Assembly (NCBI GenBank): GCA_014382495.1
Contig: JACNJR010000006.1
Location: 1 to 36,546 of the forward strand
DNA from: Candidatus Cloacimonadota bacterium
GTDB taxonomy: Bacteria > Cloacimonadota > Cloacimonadia > JGIOTU-2
DNA: 36,546 nt
Reading direction: 5' to 3'
The position numbers were made by a program, and so were the translations under genes. Shown here piece after piece: positions 9,878 through 19,255 of the stretch (position 1 is its first letter; each line of letters opens with the position of its first letter). Below the pieces are notes generated by a model. It was not told the DNA's origin and did not search any database. It saw only the letters and a program-made list of their open reading frames with translations.

Positions 9878-11578
9878 TTACCGTAAATTATATCCAATTG
9901 AAAAATGCAATTTGTTTTGAGTGAAGTCATATTTGTAATAAATTGGATTAATGTATTCTTCATCTAGGGCTTTTTCAATATTTTTTTCGATAACATTACA
10001 ATCGAGATATTCATATCCAATCTTGCAGAAAAGATTATTCAAAGGTTCAAATTCCAATGAAAAACCAAACTTATTTTTAGTATATTGATGTCCATATAAA
10101 AATTTTTCGGCAGGCGGAATTGTATATTGATATTTGATGCTATCTTGCGCACCTTTGCGATAACGAGAATAATCAAATGAAATTTTTGTTTTCTGATTTA
10201 GATGATAATCGATCCCAAAATAAAAATTATCCGAATTCTGCCCAGTCCAATATCCCATAGTATAGCCATAAATTTCATCATCAAATTTATATCCATCTGA
10301 AGTTGCTTCATTAATCGGAAATTTATGTGTATATGTCCACGGATTTAGGCGAGTGTATTCTATTCTGAAATCTAAATCTTTGAAAATTGGCTCAACGAAA
10401 TAACTTCCAATCTGAAATCCTACATAATTATGAGATTCATTCGCGTCAAATATTTTTGAAAGTTTCATCTCATCAATCATAAACGAGCCATAAATTTTGC
10501 AAAAATTTATCGGAATCCATTCAAAATCTATTCCATTTAGATAATTATCTTGGTCATTTGTATAATGTTGAGCAGACCAGAAAAGCATAACAGGAATGAA
10601 ATAAACGAGTTCCGGTTCGCGTTCTCCATAATATATCAATTCGCTTAATCCAAATTTGAGATTTTTTAATGGCGTGATTTCCAGACGATGAGCAGCGATA
10701 TATTTTTTCTTGTAAAATTTTCTACGCAACTTTTCATCATCACCCCAATAGGTAAAAAGGGAATCCTCAATATTACTTTCCAGCCAGCCGTGAAAATATG
10801 TAAGATTTAGCCAATTGCTGAATTTCGCTTTTAACATAACTTGCGGATATGATGGTGCTTTGTCGCTTATGAACAAGCTTCCTGTTTTTCCGCATCCCCA
10901 ATAATTTGAAAATCTTCCGATAATCAAATCTGCGTGTTTTGTCGAGAATGAAACATACGCATCGACTTCGTCATAATATTTTTTATCGCTAACTAATGCG
11001 CCAATGCCTTGTTTGGGAGAATCTATTTTTCTGCAATCGTGATAATTTCCCCATTCAGCATTATTCACTCCGTAAAAATAGAAACCAATTTTATCGCCCA
11101 AATAGCCGTAAATTCTGCCACCGCCAGTTATTCTGGTGTTGTCTTCAGAAAAATATGCGCTGTCACTTTCATTTATTTTGCTTCTTATTCTAAAAATTGG
11201 ATTGAAGGTGAGAAAATTGTCCTCAAAATAAAATTTATATGGAAATTCTAATGGCTTCCATTTTTTTTCAGCGTTAATTTTTTTAGAAGAATTTAGAAAT
11301 TTTTCTTCGTAAGAAAATTTTTTTATCTGATTTTTCAATCCATCTTTTTCGCATTTACTTAAAGAATTATAATTTTCTCCTTCGGATATTTTGTGCAAAA
11401 TTTCGATAATTTTTTTTCGTGAAATCGGCTTTGTTGAACTTGAAATATCTATTCCAACTTTTATTTCTACTCTTTCAAGAAAGTCGTAAACATCGTTGTC
11501 TAATGAAACAAAGACAATTTGTGCAATCAACCTAATAGAAAATATTGCTAAAAAAAAGAGAATAAATATTTTTTTCAT
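9878..11578 (-). CDS. Wzi-like outer-membrane beta-barrel (capsule assembly family)
   Basis: The chosen start gives 566 aa beginning MKKIFILFFLAIFSIRLIAQ, a signal peptide. The open frame reaches 11653, but that would put 25 unlikely residues before the signal sequence and place the start upstream of the apparent promoter. A helical N-terminal part (~35-105) precedes a barrel rich in alternating aromatic strands. GRFSNYWGCGKTGSLFISD resembles the signature of the Wzi/capsule-assembly family, which forms an outer-membrane barrel that binds surface polysaccharide. The last residues form an amphipathic strand (HFSIGYNLR), as expected of a barrel inserted by BamA. No capsule genes flank it, so the carbohydrate link is family-based only. 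Confidence 0.65.
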   Translation of the reverse strand: MKKIFILFFLAIFSIRLIAQIVFVSLDNDVYDFLERVEIKVGIDISSSTKPISRKKIIEILHKISEGENYNSLSKCEKDGLKNQIKKFSYEEKFLNSSKKINAEKKWKPLEFPYKFYFEDNFLTFNPIFRIRSKINESDSAYFSEDNTRITGGGRIYGYLGDKIGFYFYGVNNAEWGNYHDCRKIDSPKQGIGALVSDKKYYDEVDAYVSFSTKHADLIIGRFSNYWGCGKTGSLFISDKAPSYPQVMLKAKFSNWLNLTYFHGWLESNIEDSLFTYWGDDEKLRRKFYKKKYIAAHRLEITPLKNLKFGLSELIYYGEREPELVYFIPVMLFWSAQHYTNDQDNYLNGIDFEWIPINFCKIYGSFMIDEMKLSKIFDANESHNYVGFQIGSYFVEPIFKDLDFRIEYTRLNPWTYTHKFPINEATSDGYKFDDEIYGYTMGYWTGQNSDNFYFGIDYHLNQKTKISFDYSRYRKGAQDSIKYQYTIPPAEKFLYGHQYTKNKFGFSLEFEPLNNLFCKIGYEYLDCNVIEKNIEKALDEEYINPIYYKYDFTQNKLHFSIGYNLR

Positions 11579-11614
11579 TTTACCAACTTTGATATATTTT
11601 TCAAATCTGAATAA

Positions 11615-11643
11615 AAGATAAAAATAATGAAAATTATTGTCAA
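11615..11643 (-). promoter_or_regulatory. Predicted sigma70-type promoter of the Wzi-like gene
   Basis: On the minus strand, TTGACA (11643-11638), a 17-base spacer and TATCTT (11620-11615) lie about 37 bases before the start codon at 11578. Its place inside the longer reading frame supports the shorter start for that gene. Confidence 0.45.
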
Positions 11644-11675
11644 AGAATATCAATTTATTTTTTTTAAAGAAAAAC

Positions 11676-11703
11676 TTGACACAAAATTTGACGGAAATAA
11701 AAA
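11676..11703 (+). promoter_or_regulatory. Predicted promoter of the lipoprotein/LysM pair
   Basis: TTGACA at 11676-11681, a 16-base spacer and TAAAAA at 11698-11703 stand about 30 bases before the start at 11734. A ribosome site AAGGAG follows at 11723-11728. It is back-to-back with the minus-strand promoter at 11615-11643. The -10 is weak (4 of 6). Confidence 0.4.
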
Positions 11704-11733
11704 GTTAACCAAACATTTTTATAAGGAGTAAAA

Positions 11734-12000
11734 ATGAAAAAAGTAGTTTTTAAGTTTTGTGGTTTTTGGATTGTTTTATTGGTTTTTCTGTCAGCTTGTG
11801 CTGTTCCACCTCCGCCTGTTTCAGAAATGCAATTAAACGATGCAAAGACAGCAGCGTTGAAACTTGAGGAAACTGTTGCAGATCAGAATGCTCAAATTGA
11901 TAATTTGAAAGCGCAACTTGAAGAGAAAGATTCCGAGTTGCAAAAGTTGAAAGAGTACGAACAGCAGTTAAAAGATGAAGGATTTTTGGAGGAGGAATAA
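11734..12000 (+). CDS. Small coiled-coil lipoprotein
   Basis: 88 aa. A lipoprotein signal with lipobox LSAC puts the lipidated cysteine near residue 22. After a proline-rich CAVPPPPV stretch the remainder (~32-82) is one heptad-patterned helix (LKLEETVADQNAQIDNLKAQ and on), ending in acidic residues. The shape recalls Lpp-like or YbgF-type periplasmic coiled coils, but there is no C-terminal Lys for peptidoglycan attachment as in Lpp. AAGGAG sits 5 bases before the ATG. The stop TAA directly abuts the ATG of the LysM protein, so the two are made together and may act together at the envelope. Exact function unknown. Confidence 0.75.
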   Translation: MKKVVFKFCGFWIVLLVFLSACAVPPPPVSEMQLNDAKTAALKLEETVADQNAQIDNLKAQLEEKDSELQKLKEYEQQLKDEGFLEEE

Positions 12001-12885
12001 ATGAAAAAATATTTAATCACAATCATCTTGCTGATTATTCCAATTTTTCTTATAGCAGAATTGAGTTATCTTTCCGAAGAGGAATATAAAGATCTCTCGA
12101 AAAAAGAGCGTTTGAAATATTGGGATAATCTTGAAAATGAAGTTATGATGTGGCAACAAAGAGAAGCAGATGCAAAAATTGCTATCGAAAGAAATGAAAA
12201 AGAGCTCAAAATGCTTGAGCAAGATATCGAAAACACAGATGCTGAATACGAAAATTTGATGAGTGAAATCACGGCAGCACTTGGCGTTGTCTCACACGGC
12301 GAACTTGTTGAATGTCAAAATCAGCTTAATGAAATTCGTTCAAAACTCGATTATTATGGGCGTATGCCAGATTCGGATTTGTATAATAATAACAAAGAAA
12401 TTCTTGCCTTCATTGACCAGTATAAGAATTTGAAGGGGAAAAATATTGCGAAAGTTCCGGAATTTTCGGACGAATTTACTGAATTAGATAGAAGTTTTGA
12501 AAAATTAGAAGATGACCTTGAAAATGCAAGACCGAAGTATTATGAGGATACTCATATTGTCGTAAAAAATGAATATCTCTACAAAATCTCCGGCTATCAG
12601 CACATTTACAACGACCCTACAAAATGGGGAATTATTTATCGTGCAAATCGTGACCAGATAAAAGATCCTGATTTGATTTATCCTGACCAAGTTTTGAAGA
12701 TTCCTAAAGGGCTTCCGACAACTTGGAAAGTTTATAGAGGCGAGTGTCTCTGGACAATTTCAAGCTATCCTGAAATTTATGACGATCCTTTCAAATGGCC
12801 AGAAATTTTCCGTGCAAATACTGATCAAATTGAAGATCCTGACCTTATTTATCCCAATCAGATTTTACGCATTCCCAGAAATTAA
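12001..12885 (+). CDS. Periplasmic coiled-coil protein with two LysM-like repeats
   Basis: 294 aa: signal peptide (1-~19), a long charged helical region (~25-180), then two tandem repeats of about 55 residues. Both repeats carry the pattern YNDPTKWGIIYRANRDQIKD / YDDPFKWPEIFRANTDQIED followed by PDLIYPxQxLxIP. This is the LysM-type peptidoglycan-binding fold in the variant found in Gram-negative cell-envelope proteins. The repeats are similar in protein but clearly diverged in DNA, so the duplication is old. A GGAGGAGG ribosome site overlaps the end of the lipoprotein gene, indicating translational coupling. Likely role: a wall-binding partner of the lipoprotein. Confidence 0.78.
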   Translation: MKKYLITIILLIIPIFLIAELSYLSEEEYKDLSKKERLKYWDNLENEVMMWQQREADAKIAIERNEKELKMLEQDIENTDAEYENLMSEITAALGVVSHGELVECQNQLNEIRSKLDYYGRMPDSDLYNNNKEILAFIDQYKNLKGKNIAKVPEFSDEFTELDRSFEKLEDDLENARPKYYEDTHIVVKNEYLYKISGYQHIYNDPTKWGIIYRANRDQIKDPDLIYPDQVLKIPKGLPTTWKVYRGECLWTISSYPEIYDDPFKWPEIFRANTDQIEDPDLIYPNQILRIPRN

Positions 12886-12899
12886 TTTTTTATTTTTAG

Positions 12900-12944
12900 C
12901 CCCTTATATTTTTAAAATTTTCAGGAATTTATAAGGGGTTTTTT
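12900..12944 (+). terminator. Rho-independent terminator overlapping a ribosome site
   Basis: CCCCTTATA (12900-12908) pairs perfectly with TATAAGGGG (12930-12938), followed by TTTTTT (12939-12944). It ends the lipoprotein/LysM transcript. The 3' arm's AAGGGG lies ten bases before the ATG at 12949 and is the only Shine-Dalgarno-like sequence available to that gene. Confidence 0.8.
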
Positions 12945-12948
12945 ATTT

Positions 12949-15099
12949 ATGAAAACTGACATCTCATCAAAGACAATATCGAAAGCATTTATCTCGATTA
13001 TCATTACTGCGATAATAATTTTTTTGCTGAACTTTATTATTAAAGCAAATCCAGAAATTTTTCCTCAAATATTTGGGAAAAAAGAACTTCCCGTAATCGG
13101 CAAACCATCGCCCCAAAAAGTCATTGCACCTTTCAAATTTCATATTTTTGAAAATGAAAATATAACCGAAAAAAAACGACAAGAAGTTAAAGAAAATATC
13201 CTGCCGATCTATTTCAAACTTCAAAGTGCGACTTTTCAATCACAAAAAAATGTAGATATTTTTCTGGCAGAATTTAACAAGATTAATTCTCAAGAATTAT
13301 CCGATTTTGAGAAACTAAAACAATTTTCTAAAAAGAAATTTGATATTTCACTTTCCGAATTTTTGCTTCTAAAATCAGAAAAAATTCAAGAATATATTCA
13401 AAATGATTTGTTAAAATATATTAAAGATGTTTCCGAAATTGGAATCATTCAGACAATTCCTAAAAAAGATTCGATAATAATTCGCGATTCGGAATCACGG
13501 AAAAAGATTTCTTCGGAAGAATTGTTCACAAAAAAAGAAGTGTTTACGAATTTTATAGAAAAAAATAGTGAGAATTTTGATGAGAAAAACCAAATAGATT
13601 TGATTGAAACGCTATTAAATATTTTTCTTGTTCCAAACATATCGTTTGATAAAGAAGGAACAGAACAAGAAATTCAGAAAGCCCAAAATTCAATTACAGG
13701 AATAATTGATGTGGTCAACAAAGATGAGTTGATTGTTCTGAAAGGTGTAACTATTACGAAGGAAATTCACCGGAAACTTGAAGTCCTCGAACAGAAAAAA
13801 AATCAGAAAAATATTTATGAAAATGATAAGAATTTAAGAAAAATCACAGAACCAATTTCTCATTTTGCTTATCTGTTTTTTGTCCTTTCGTTTTTCTTTA
13901 TTCTCTGCTATTTTTTCCACCCGAAACTGCTTGAAACACCTTCTCTTTTCAGAACATTGTTGATATTTACAATTTTTTTGGCACTCTTCACAATTTTGAT
14001 TCAATCAGTTTTTGAAGTTTCAATTTTCCTAATTCCATTTGGATTGCCGATAATTTTATTAGCTTTTCTGATTGATATTCCAGCTGCGATAATTTTCGGA
14101 TTTGTTAATTATTTTCTCTTAACTGCTCTATTAAATTGGAATTTCTTTCCAGCATTTATAATCTCATTTTCGGGCTTGGGGGCAATTCTTGCATTGACGA
14201 ATTCAAAGGGTAGGCGAGATTTTTATCATTCAACATTTTATATTGTAATTATTTTTGCAGGTTTGAGCTTGATTTACTGGGCATTTTCGACCGAAAGTCA
14301 TTTGAGAATTTTATCAAATTTCGGGTGGGGAATTTGCGGAGCGATTATTTCATTAATTGGAAGTATGGCGTTGCTCGCACCGATTGAGCAAAGGTTACCA
14401 ATCATCACAAATATTCATCTTTTGGAATTAGGCGACTTCAGTGTACCTGTTTTGAAAAATCTTTCGGAAACCGCATCTGGAACTTATCATCACAGTATTG
14501 TTGTCGGAAATCTTGCTGAAGCCGCAGCAAAAGCTATCGGCGCAAATCCTTTTTTGGCAAGGGTCGGAAGCTATTATCACGATATTGGGAAAACGAAAAA
14601 TCCAGAATTTTTCGCCGAAAATATCAAAGCAGATGAGAGCCAGCATAAAAATTTGACATCTCGCCAAAGTGCAAAAATTATAAAAGAACATATTGAAAAT
14701 GGAGTACAATTGGCAAAGGAGAATAAAATTCCAAAAGGGATAATTGATATTATTGAACAGCATCACGGAACATCACAAATAAGTTATTTTTACCAGCAAA
14801 GCGTCAAAAATAAAGAGAAAATTGATGAAAAGGAATTCTATTACAATGGTCCGAAACCCAAGACAAAAGAGGCGGGAATTGTTATGATTGCTGACATTGT
14901 TGAATCTATGACAAAATCTCTGGAAAATCCAATTATTGGCGAAATTAAAAAAGTGTTAAAAACCGCAATAAGAAAATTGATTGAGACAGAACAGCTTTCT
15001 GACTGCGAAATCTCTTTTTCCGATTTGAAATATATCGAAAAAAGTATGATGCCAATTTTGCTTGGAATTTATCAAAAAAGGGTTGAATATCCAGATTAA
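12949..15099 (+). CDS. PgpH/YqfF-type 7TM HD-domain phosphodiesterase
   Basis: 716 aa with the whole family layout: an N-terminal membrane helix (~12-28), a large extracytoplasmic 7TMR-HDED region (~40-290), seven membrane helices (~300-480) and a C-terminal cytoplasmic HD domain. The HD motif residues are visible in GTYHHSIVVGNLAEAAAKAIG (near 510-530) and YYHDIGK (near 541-547), with EQHHG further on. Relatives such as Listeria PgpH hydrolyse c-di-AMP; that this protein does the same is inferred from family. The stop codon touches the ATG of ybeY, as in many bacteria where yqfF and ybeY are neighbours; phoH, often also there, is absent. Confidence 0.9.
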   Translation: MKTDISSKTISKAFISIIITAIIIFLLNFIIKANPEIFPQIFGKKELPVIGKPSPQKVIAPFKFHIFENENITEKKRQEVKENILPIYFKLQSATFQSQKNVDIFLAEFNKINSQELSDFEKLKQFSKKKFDISLSEFLLLKSEKIQEYIQNDLLKYIKDVSEIGIIQTIPKKDSIIIRDSESRKKISSEELFTKKEVFTNFIEKNSENFDEKNQIDLIETLLNIFLVPNISFDKEGTEQEIQKAQNSITGIIDVVNKDELIVLKGVTITKEIHRKLEVLEQKKNQKNIYENDKNLRKITEPISHFAYLFFVLSFFFILCYFFHPKLLETPSLFRTLLIFTIFLALFTILIQSVFEVSIFLIPFGLPIILLAFLIDIPAAIIFGFVNYFLLTALLNWNFFPAFIISFSGLGAILALTNSKGRRDFYHSTFYIVIIFAGLSLIYWAFSTESHLRILSNFGWGICGAIISLIGSMALLAPIEQRLPIITNIHLLELGDFSVPVLKNLSETASGTYHHSIVVGNLAEAAAKAIGANPFLARVGSYYHDIGKTKNPEFFAENIKADESQHKNLTSRQSAKIIKEHIENGVQLAKENKIPKGIIDIIEQHHGTSQISYFYQQSVKNKEKIDEKEFYYNGPKPKTKEAGIVMIADIVESMTKSLENPIIGEIKKVLKTAIRKLIETEQLSDCEISFSDLKYIEKSMMPILLGIYQKRVEYPD

Positions 15100-15540
15100 A
15101 TGAATGAAAATAATCAAAAAATATTTTACTTAGAAAAGAATAATCTCGATAAAAAAAGAATAAAAAATCTCGTCCAATTCATATTGAAAAATGAGAAAAT
15201 AACTTCACAAATAGAGTTGAATATTATCATCACAAACGATGAATATTTGCACAAATTGAATAAAAAATTCAGAAATATTGACAGCCCAACTGATGTTCTT
15301 TCATTCTCTTTTGATAATGAATTTCCAAAAATCGAAGCGCAAATTTTAGGCGAAGTTTATATCTCTTTTGGCACAGCAAAGAAAAATGCAAAACAACATA
15401 AAGTTCTATTGCAAAGTGAAATAGAGCGATTGGTGATACATGGAATTTTGCACCTTATTGGATATGAACATGAAAATAATTCAGGAAAAATCAAGATGCA
15501 AACAAAAACCGATTTCTATTTAAAAAATTTTATGGAATAA
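15100..15540 (+). CDS. ybeY: Endoribonuclease YbeY (rRNA maturation factor)
   Basis: 146 aa, family length. The zinc-binding signature HGILHLIGYEH (about residues 111-121) is present, with Glu in place of the usual Asp before the last His. NIDSPTDVLSFSF matches the other conserved block. YbeY is a metal-dependent RNase acting in 16S rRNA 3'-end maturation and ribosome quality control. It starts at the base after the preceding stop, with no room for its own promoter, so it depends on read-through translation from the PgpH-like gene. Confidence 0.93.
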   Translation: MNENNQKIFYLEKNNLDKKRIKNLVQFILKNEKITSQIELNIIITNDEYLHKLNKKFRNIDSPTDVLSFSFDNEFPKIEAQILGEVYISFGTAKKNAKQHKVLLQSEIERLVIHGILHLIGYEHENNSGKIKMQTKTDFYLKNFME

Positions 15541-15547
15541 TTAAAAA

Positions 15548-16798
15548 ATGATAGAAATTATTTTAGTTTTACTGTTTTTAGCGCTTTCTGCGTTTTTTTC
15601 TTCATCCGAAACTGCGTTTTTTTCACTCTCAAAAGTTTATAGGAAAAAACTCGAAAACTCTTCATCGGCAACCCAAAAACAGATTGCAAAATTGTTGAAA
15701 AAACCCAAAGAATTGTTGACTGTAATACTGCTTGGAAATATGGTTGTAAATGTTGCAATAGCATCTTTGTCAGCAGTTGTCGCAATTAAGATAGCCCCAA
15801 AATATTCCATCTCCGAATCCATCGCTTTAACTATCGAAATTGCTCTTGTTACGGCTGTCATTCTCCTTTTTGGTGAGATTCTACCGAAAGTTTATGCGCT
15901 ACAATCTGCAGAAAAATACGCCCAGAAAATCGTCTATCCAATTACATTTTTCAAAATAATTTTATTCCCAATTGTGAAAATTTTGGAAATGATTTCTAAT
16001 TTCTTTTCTCCTCAAAAAACAACACCAGAATCTTCCAAAATTACTTCTGAAGATATTAAACATATTTTTAATGAAAAAGATGACACCGATATTCCCAAAA
16101 TCGAAAGAGATATGATAAACAATGCCTTTGAGTTTTCCGATACGAAAGTCAGAGAAATTATGACGCCAAGAGTTGATGTCATTGCCAAAAATGCAAACGA
16201 CAAAATGACAGATTTGATTGAAACGATTCAAAAATCTGGATTTTCGAGAATCCCAATTTTCGTAGGTAACATCGATAATATTATTGGAATGGTCTACAGT
16301 AAAGATATTATTTTGAATCGAACTGAAAATAAAAATATCAAAAATTTGATGAGAAATTGCTATTTTATTCCTGAAAATATGAAAATTAGTTATCTCCTAA
16401 ATTATTTTCAGAAAAACAAAATTCATCAAGCAATTGTTGTGGATGAATATGGCGGAACTTCCGGTTTAGTTACTCTGGAAGATATTTTAGAAGAAATTGT
16501 TGGAGAAATTTTGGACGAAACTGATGTAGATAAAATCGATATAAAAAAAGTTGGTGAAAATGAATATTTAATCGATGGTTATGCAGAAATTGATGAATTG
16601 AATGAAAAATTTGGATTGGAAATTGATGATTGTTTTGATAGTTTTTCAGGATTTTTGTATCAAATTTTTAATAAGATACCTGAACAGAATGACGAAATTA
16701 TTTACAAAGAAAAGTTCAAATTTCAGATAGTAAAATTAGAAGGACAAAAAATAAATTCAGTTGAATTGAGAATTTTGGAAAGCAATCTTGAAACTTAG
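15548..16798 (+). CDS. CNNM/CorC family membrane protein (DUF21-CBS-CorC_HlyC)
   Basis: 416 aa. Order: a DUF21 transmembrane domain (~1-170) starting with the typical FFSSSETAFFSLS, a CBS pair (~195-315; EIMTPRVDVIA, GFSRIPIFVGNIDNIIG, VVDEYGGTSGLVTLEDILEEIVGEI) and a CorC_HlyC transporter-associated domain to the end. Family members handle Mg2+ efflux or homeostasis (CorC/MpfA), and Bacteroidetes GldE belongs here too; which one this resembles most cannot be decided. It follows ybeY by 7 bases and overlaps the next gene by 11 bases. Confidence 0.9.
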   Translation: MIEIILVLLFLALSAFFSSSETAFFSLSKVYRKKLENSSSATQKQIAKLLKKPKELLTVILLGNMVVNVAIASLSAVVAIKIAPKYSISESIALTIEIALVTAVILLFGEILPKVYALQSAEKYAQKIVYPITFFKIILFPIVKILEMISNFFSPQKTTPESSKITSEDIKHIFNEKDDTDIPKIERDMINNAFEFSDTKVREIMTPRVDVIAKNANDKMTDLIETIQKSGFSRIPIFVGNIDNIIGMVYSKDIILNRTENKNIKNLMRNCYFIPENMKISYLLNYFQKNKIHQAIVVDEYGGTSGLVTLEDILEEIVGEILDETDVDKIDIKKVGENEYLIDGYAEIDELNEKFGLEIDDCFDSFSGFLYQIFNKIPEQNDEIIYKEKFKFQIVKLEGQKINSVELRILESNLET

Positions 16799-17537
16799 AA
16801 CGCTTGTAATATTTATATTTTGTTTCGCGCAACTTTTCAGTTTAGAATTAATCGAAAAATTTGAAGTAAAAATCACTTATATCTCCTTGCCGATGGCAAC
16901 CGTAGAAATAAATCTTTCCGAAAATGATTCGGTGAAGACAATTTCTGTCAACGCATTTTCGAAAGGAATGTTCACAGCATTTTACAAAATAAATAACCAA
17001 TATCTGTCAATTTGTGAAAAAGATTTTCAGACAATAAGATACGAAAAAAATATTTTGCAAGGAGATTTCGAAGAAAAAAAACTGATTTCTTTCAACACCA
17101 AAAATTTCTATATAAAATCACAAAATTTGTTAAACGAAACTAAAAATTTTATTACTTATTTTGAAAACTTTGATAAAATTTTTAATATTTTTTCAGCACT
17201 TTTTTATATTAGATTTAATTCAAAAAAAGATACTAACACGATTTTTTGTTTTGCAAATCAGGAAATTTGGAGTGTCAAATATTCATATTTTAGCGAAGAG
17301 GAATTGAGTTTTTCGGACAAGAAATATCCAACAAAAAAATATATTGTAGAATTTGAGAATGTTTCAAAAAACAGTTCTTCTCGCACAGATATTTTGACCA
17401 ATAATCTTTTTAGTGAGGAGAATCAGATCATTTTGTGGTTTTCTGATGATGAGCAACACCTTCCTATTAAAGCAAAATATGTAATGTCTCCATTTAGTAT
17501 TTATTGGCATTTGGACGAATATTGGCATAAAGATTAA
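16788..17537 (+). CDS. DUF3108-like periplasmic protein (TTG start)
   Basis: 249 aa. The start codon is TTG, inside the end of the CNNM gene, with GGAAAG a few bases before it; no upstream ATG fits and the next Met would delete the signal peptide (residues 1-~20, ending LFSLE). The rest is beta-rich: EKFEVKITYISLPMATVEI at the front and IILWFSDDEQHLPIKAKY near the end match the pattern of DUF3108, a periplasmic lipocalin-like sheet of unknown ligand. It closes the PgpH-YbeY-CNNM group. Confidence 0.6.
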   Translation: MKLRTLVIFIFCFAQLFSLELIEKFEVKITYISLPMATVEINLSENDSVKTISVNAFSKGMFTAFYKINNQYLSICEKDFQTIRYEKNILQGDFEEKKLISFNTKNFYIKSQNLLNETKNFITYFENFDKIFNIFSALFYIRFNSKKDTNTIFCFANQEIWSVKYSYFSEEELSFSDKKYPTKKYIVEFENVSKNSSSRTDILTNNLFSEENQIILWFSDDEQHLPIKAKYVMSPFSIYWHLDEYWHKD

Positions 17538-17592
17538 TTTGCTGAAATTTCAAAAACTTGACATATAAACGAATTTTTCAACTTTTTCAACT

Positions 17593-17976
17593 ATGAAAAT
17601 CAAATTTAGATTTCTCTTTTTTATGTGGACGATTGCAATGCTGACCGTCTCTTCAATTCCGCATTTGCAGACAATTTCTACGCATTTTACTTGGGTGGAC
17701 AAAATTGCACATTTTGCGGAGTATAGTATTTGGACTCTGTTTTTTTTACTTATGCTCAAACAAGAAAAGAAAATTTCTAATCAGAAAAATTTGTTGCTTA
17801 TTGTTGTTAGTTTTGGCATATTATTGATGATTATAGATGAGGGACATCAGCTTTTTATTCCAGGACGATCAGCAGATTTTTTGGATATGGTTGCAGATTT
17901 TTCAGGTCTAATTTTAATGACATTTATATTTCAACGAATACAAAAAAATAGATTAAATTTGCGGAGTAAAAGATGA
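17593..17976 (+). CDS. VanZ-like membrane protein
   Basis: 127 aa with four predicted membrane helices. Family marks include DKIAHFAEYSIWTLFF (polar H-F-x-E-Y in a helix) and DEGHQLFIPGRSADFLDMVADFSG, the signature of VanZ-like proteins. Members are linked to teicoplanin resistance in Gram-positives, but most are uncharacterised. No Shine-Dalgarno is visible before the ATG; a TTGACA at 17558-17563 has no partner -10. Its stop overlaps the hisS start (ATGA), so translation is probably coupled. Confidence 0.85.
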   Translation: MKIKFRFLFFMWTIAMLTVSSIPHLQTISTHFTWVDKIAHFAEYSIWTLFFLLMLKQEKKISNQKNLLLIVVSFGILLMIIDEGHQLFIPGRSADFLDMVADFSGLILMTFIFQRIQKNRLNLRSKR

Positions 17977-19244
17977 AATTTCAGGCACCAAGAGGAACTT
18001 ACGATATCTTGCCAGATGAGGCCCACAAGTGGCATTATTTGGAAAAGATTATTCGCAAAAATGCAAAATTTTTCGATTACAAAGAGATAAGATTTCCGAT
18101 TTTTGAGAGATTAGAACTATTCCAAAGAGGAGTTGGCAAAAGCACGGATATTGTTGAAAAGGAGATGTATGTTTTCAAGGATAAAAAAGGACGAAACTTT
18201 GCGTTAAGACCAGAAGGAACGGCATCAATAGTTCGGGCATATATTGAACATAATATGAATTCTTCCCAAAAAAATCCTTTGAGATTATTCTATTTCGGAC
18301 CGATGTTTCGCTATGCCAGACCGCAAAAAGGTAGATACAGACAGTTTTATCAATTCGGTTTCGAATATATCGGAAATCCAGAACCTATTGCCGATGCAGA
18401 AATTATTGCTATCGGCTGGAAAATTTATCAAGATATGAAAATTCCAAATGTGAATCTTGAACTAAATAGCGTTGGCTGCGTGAATTGTAGAAGAAAATAT
18501 TATAAAGAATTAAAAAAATTTCTTATTAGAAAAAGGGGAAATTTCTGTTCAGTTTGCCAAAAAAGAATGAATTCAAATCCGATGAGAACATTCGATTGCA
18601 AAAATAAAAATTGTCAGAATCTACTCAACAATGCTCCGATAATGCTCGAAAATTTATGTCCAGAATGCGAAAGTCATTTCCAAAAAGTTTTAGATTTGCT
18701 CAATCAGATGAATGTGAAATACAATGTGAATTCCAAAATTGTTCGCGGACTTGATTATTACACGCGAACCGCATTCGAATACAAAATTGAATATCTCGGC
18801 GCTCAGGACGCAATTGGTGGCGGCGGAAGATATGACGAGTTGATTGAATATCTTGGTGGAAAATCAACGCCAGCTGTCGGACTTTCGGGCGGATTGGAAC
18901 GAATCATTCTCTCACTAAATGAAGCCAAAATCGATATCCAAAACGAGGAAAGTTTAGATGTTTTCATAATTCCATTAGAAGAAAAATTTGTAAAAATTTC
19001 TATTGAAATTATGCAGAAACTTCACAAAAAATCCATCTCATCAATTATTAGTGATTCTCAAACTTCTCTAAAAAATAATCTGAAATATTGCGATGAAAAT
19101 AGAGTAAAATTTGCAATTATTATTGGTGAAAATGAAATAAAATCAAAAGAGTTTACAATAAAAAATATCAATGAAAAATCTCAAAAGAAAATTCCAACAA
19201 ATGAAGTGTGTGAATACATTTTTATCCAATTGAAAAATAATTAA
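17973..19244 (+). CDS. hisS: Histidyl-tRNA synthetase
   Basis: 423 aa, the normal size. Class II motifs are present: motif 2 around [20 protein letters not shown], the histidine-specific [12 protein letters not shown], and motif 3 GLSGGLERI. Between them is an insertion domain with cysteine pairs (CVNC, CSVC, CKNKNC, CPEC) as in the presumably zinc-binding version found in many bacteria. The C-terminal anticodon-binding domain (~325-423) begins [13 protein letters not shown] lies before the ATG within the VanZ gene. It is followed after 11 bases by aspS, a common pairing. Confidence 0.96.
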   Translation: MKFQAPRGTYDILPDEAHKWHYLEKIIRKNAKFFDYKEIRFPIFERLELFQRGVGKSTDIVEKEMYVFKDKKGRNFALRPEGTASIVRAYIEHNMNSSQKNPLRLFYFGPMFRYARPQKGRYRQFYQFGFEYIGNPEPIADAEIIAIGWKIYQDMKIPNVNLELNSVGCVNCRRKYYKELKKFLIRKRGNFCSVCQKRMNSNPMRTFDCKNKNCQNLLNNAPIMLENLCPECESHFQKVLDLLNQMNVKYNVNSKIVRGLDYYTRTAFEYKIEYLGAQDAIGGGGRYDELIEYLGGKSTPAVGLSGGLERIILSLNEAKIDIQNEESLDVFIIPLEEKFVKISIEIMQKLHKKSISSIISDSQTSLKNNLKYCDENRVKFAIIIGENEIKSKEFTIKNINEKSQKKIPTNEVCEYIFIQLKNN

Positions 19245-19255
19245 GAGGAAATTTT

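Noticed and set aside
11579-11653. A 25-residue longer N-terminus for the Wzi-like protein
   Set aside because: It would precede a clear signal peptide and cover the predicted promoter.
17558-17563. TTGACA before the VanZ-like gene
   Set aside because: No -10-like sequence at 16-18 bases, and a start there would leave almost no leader.
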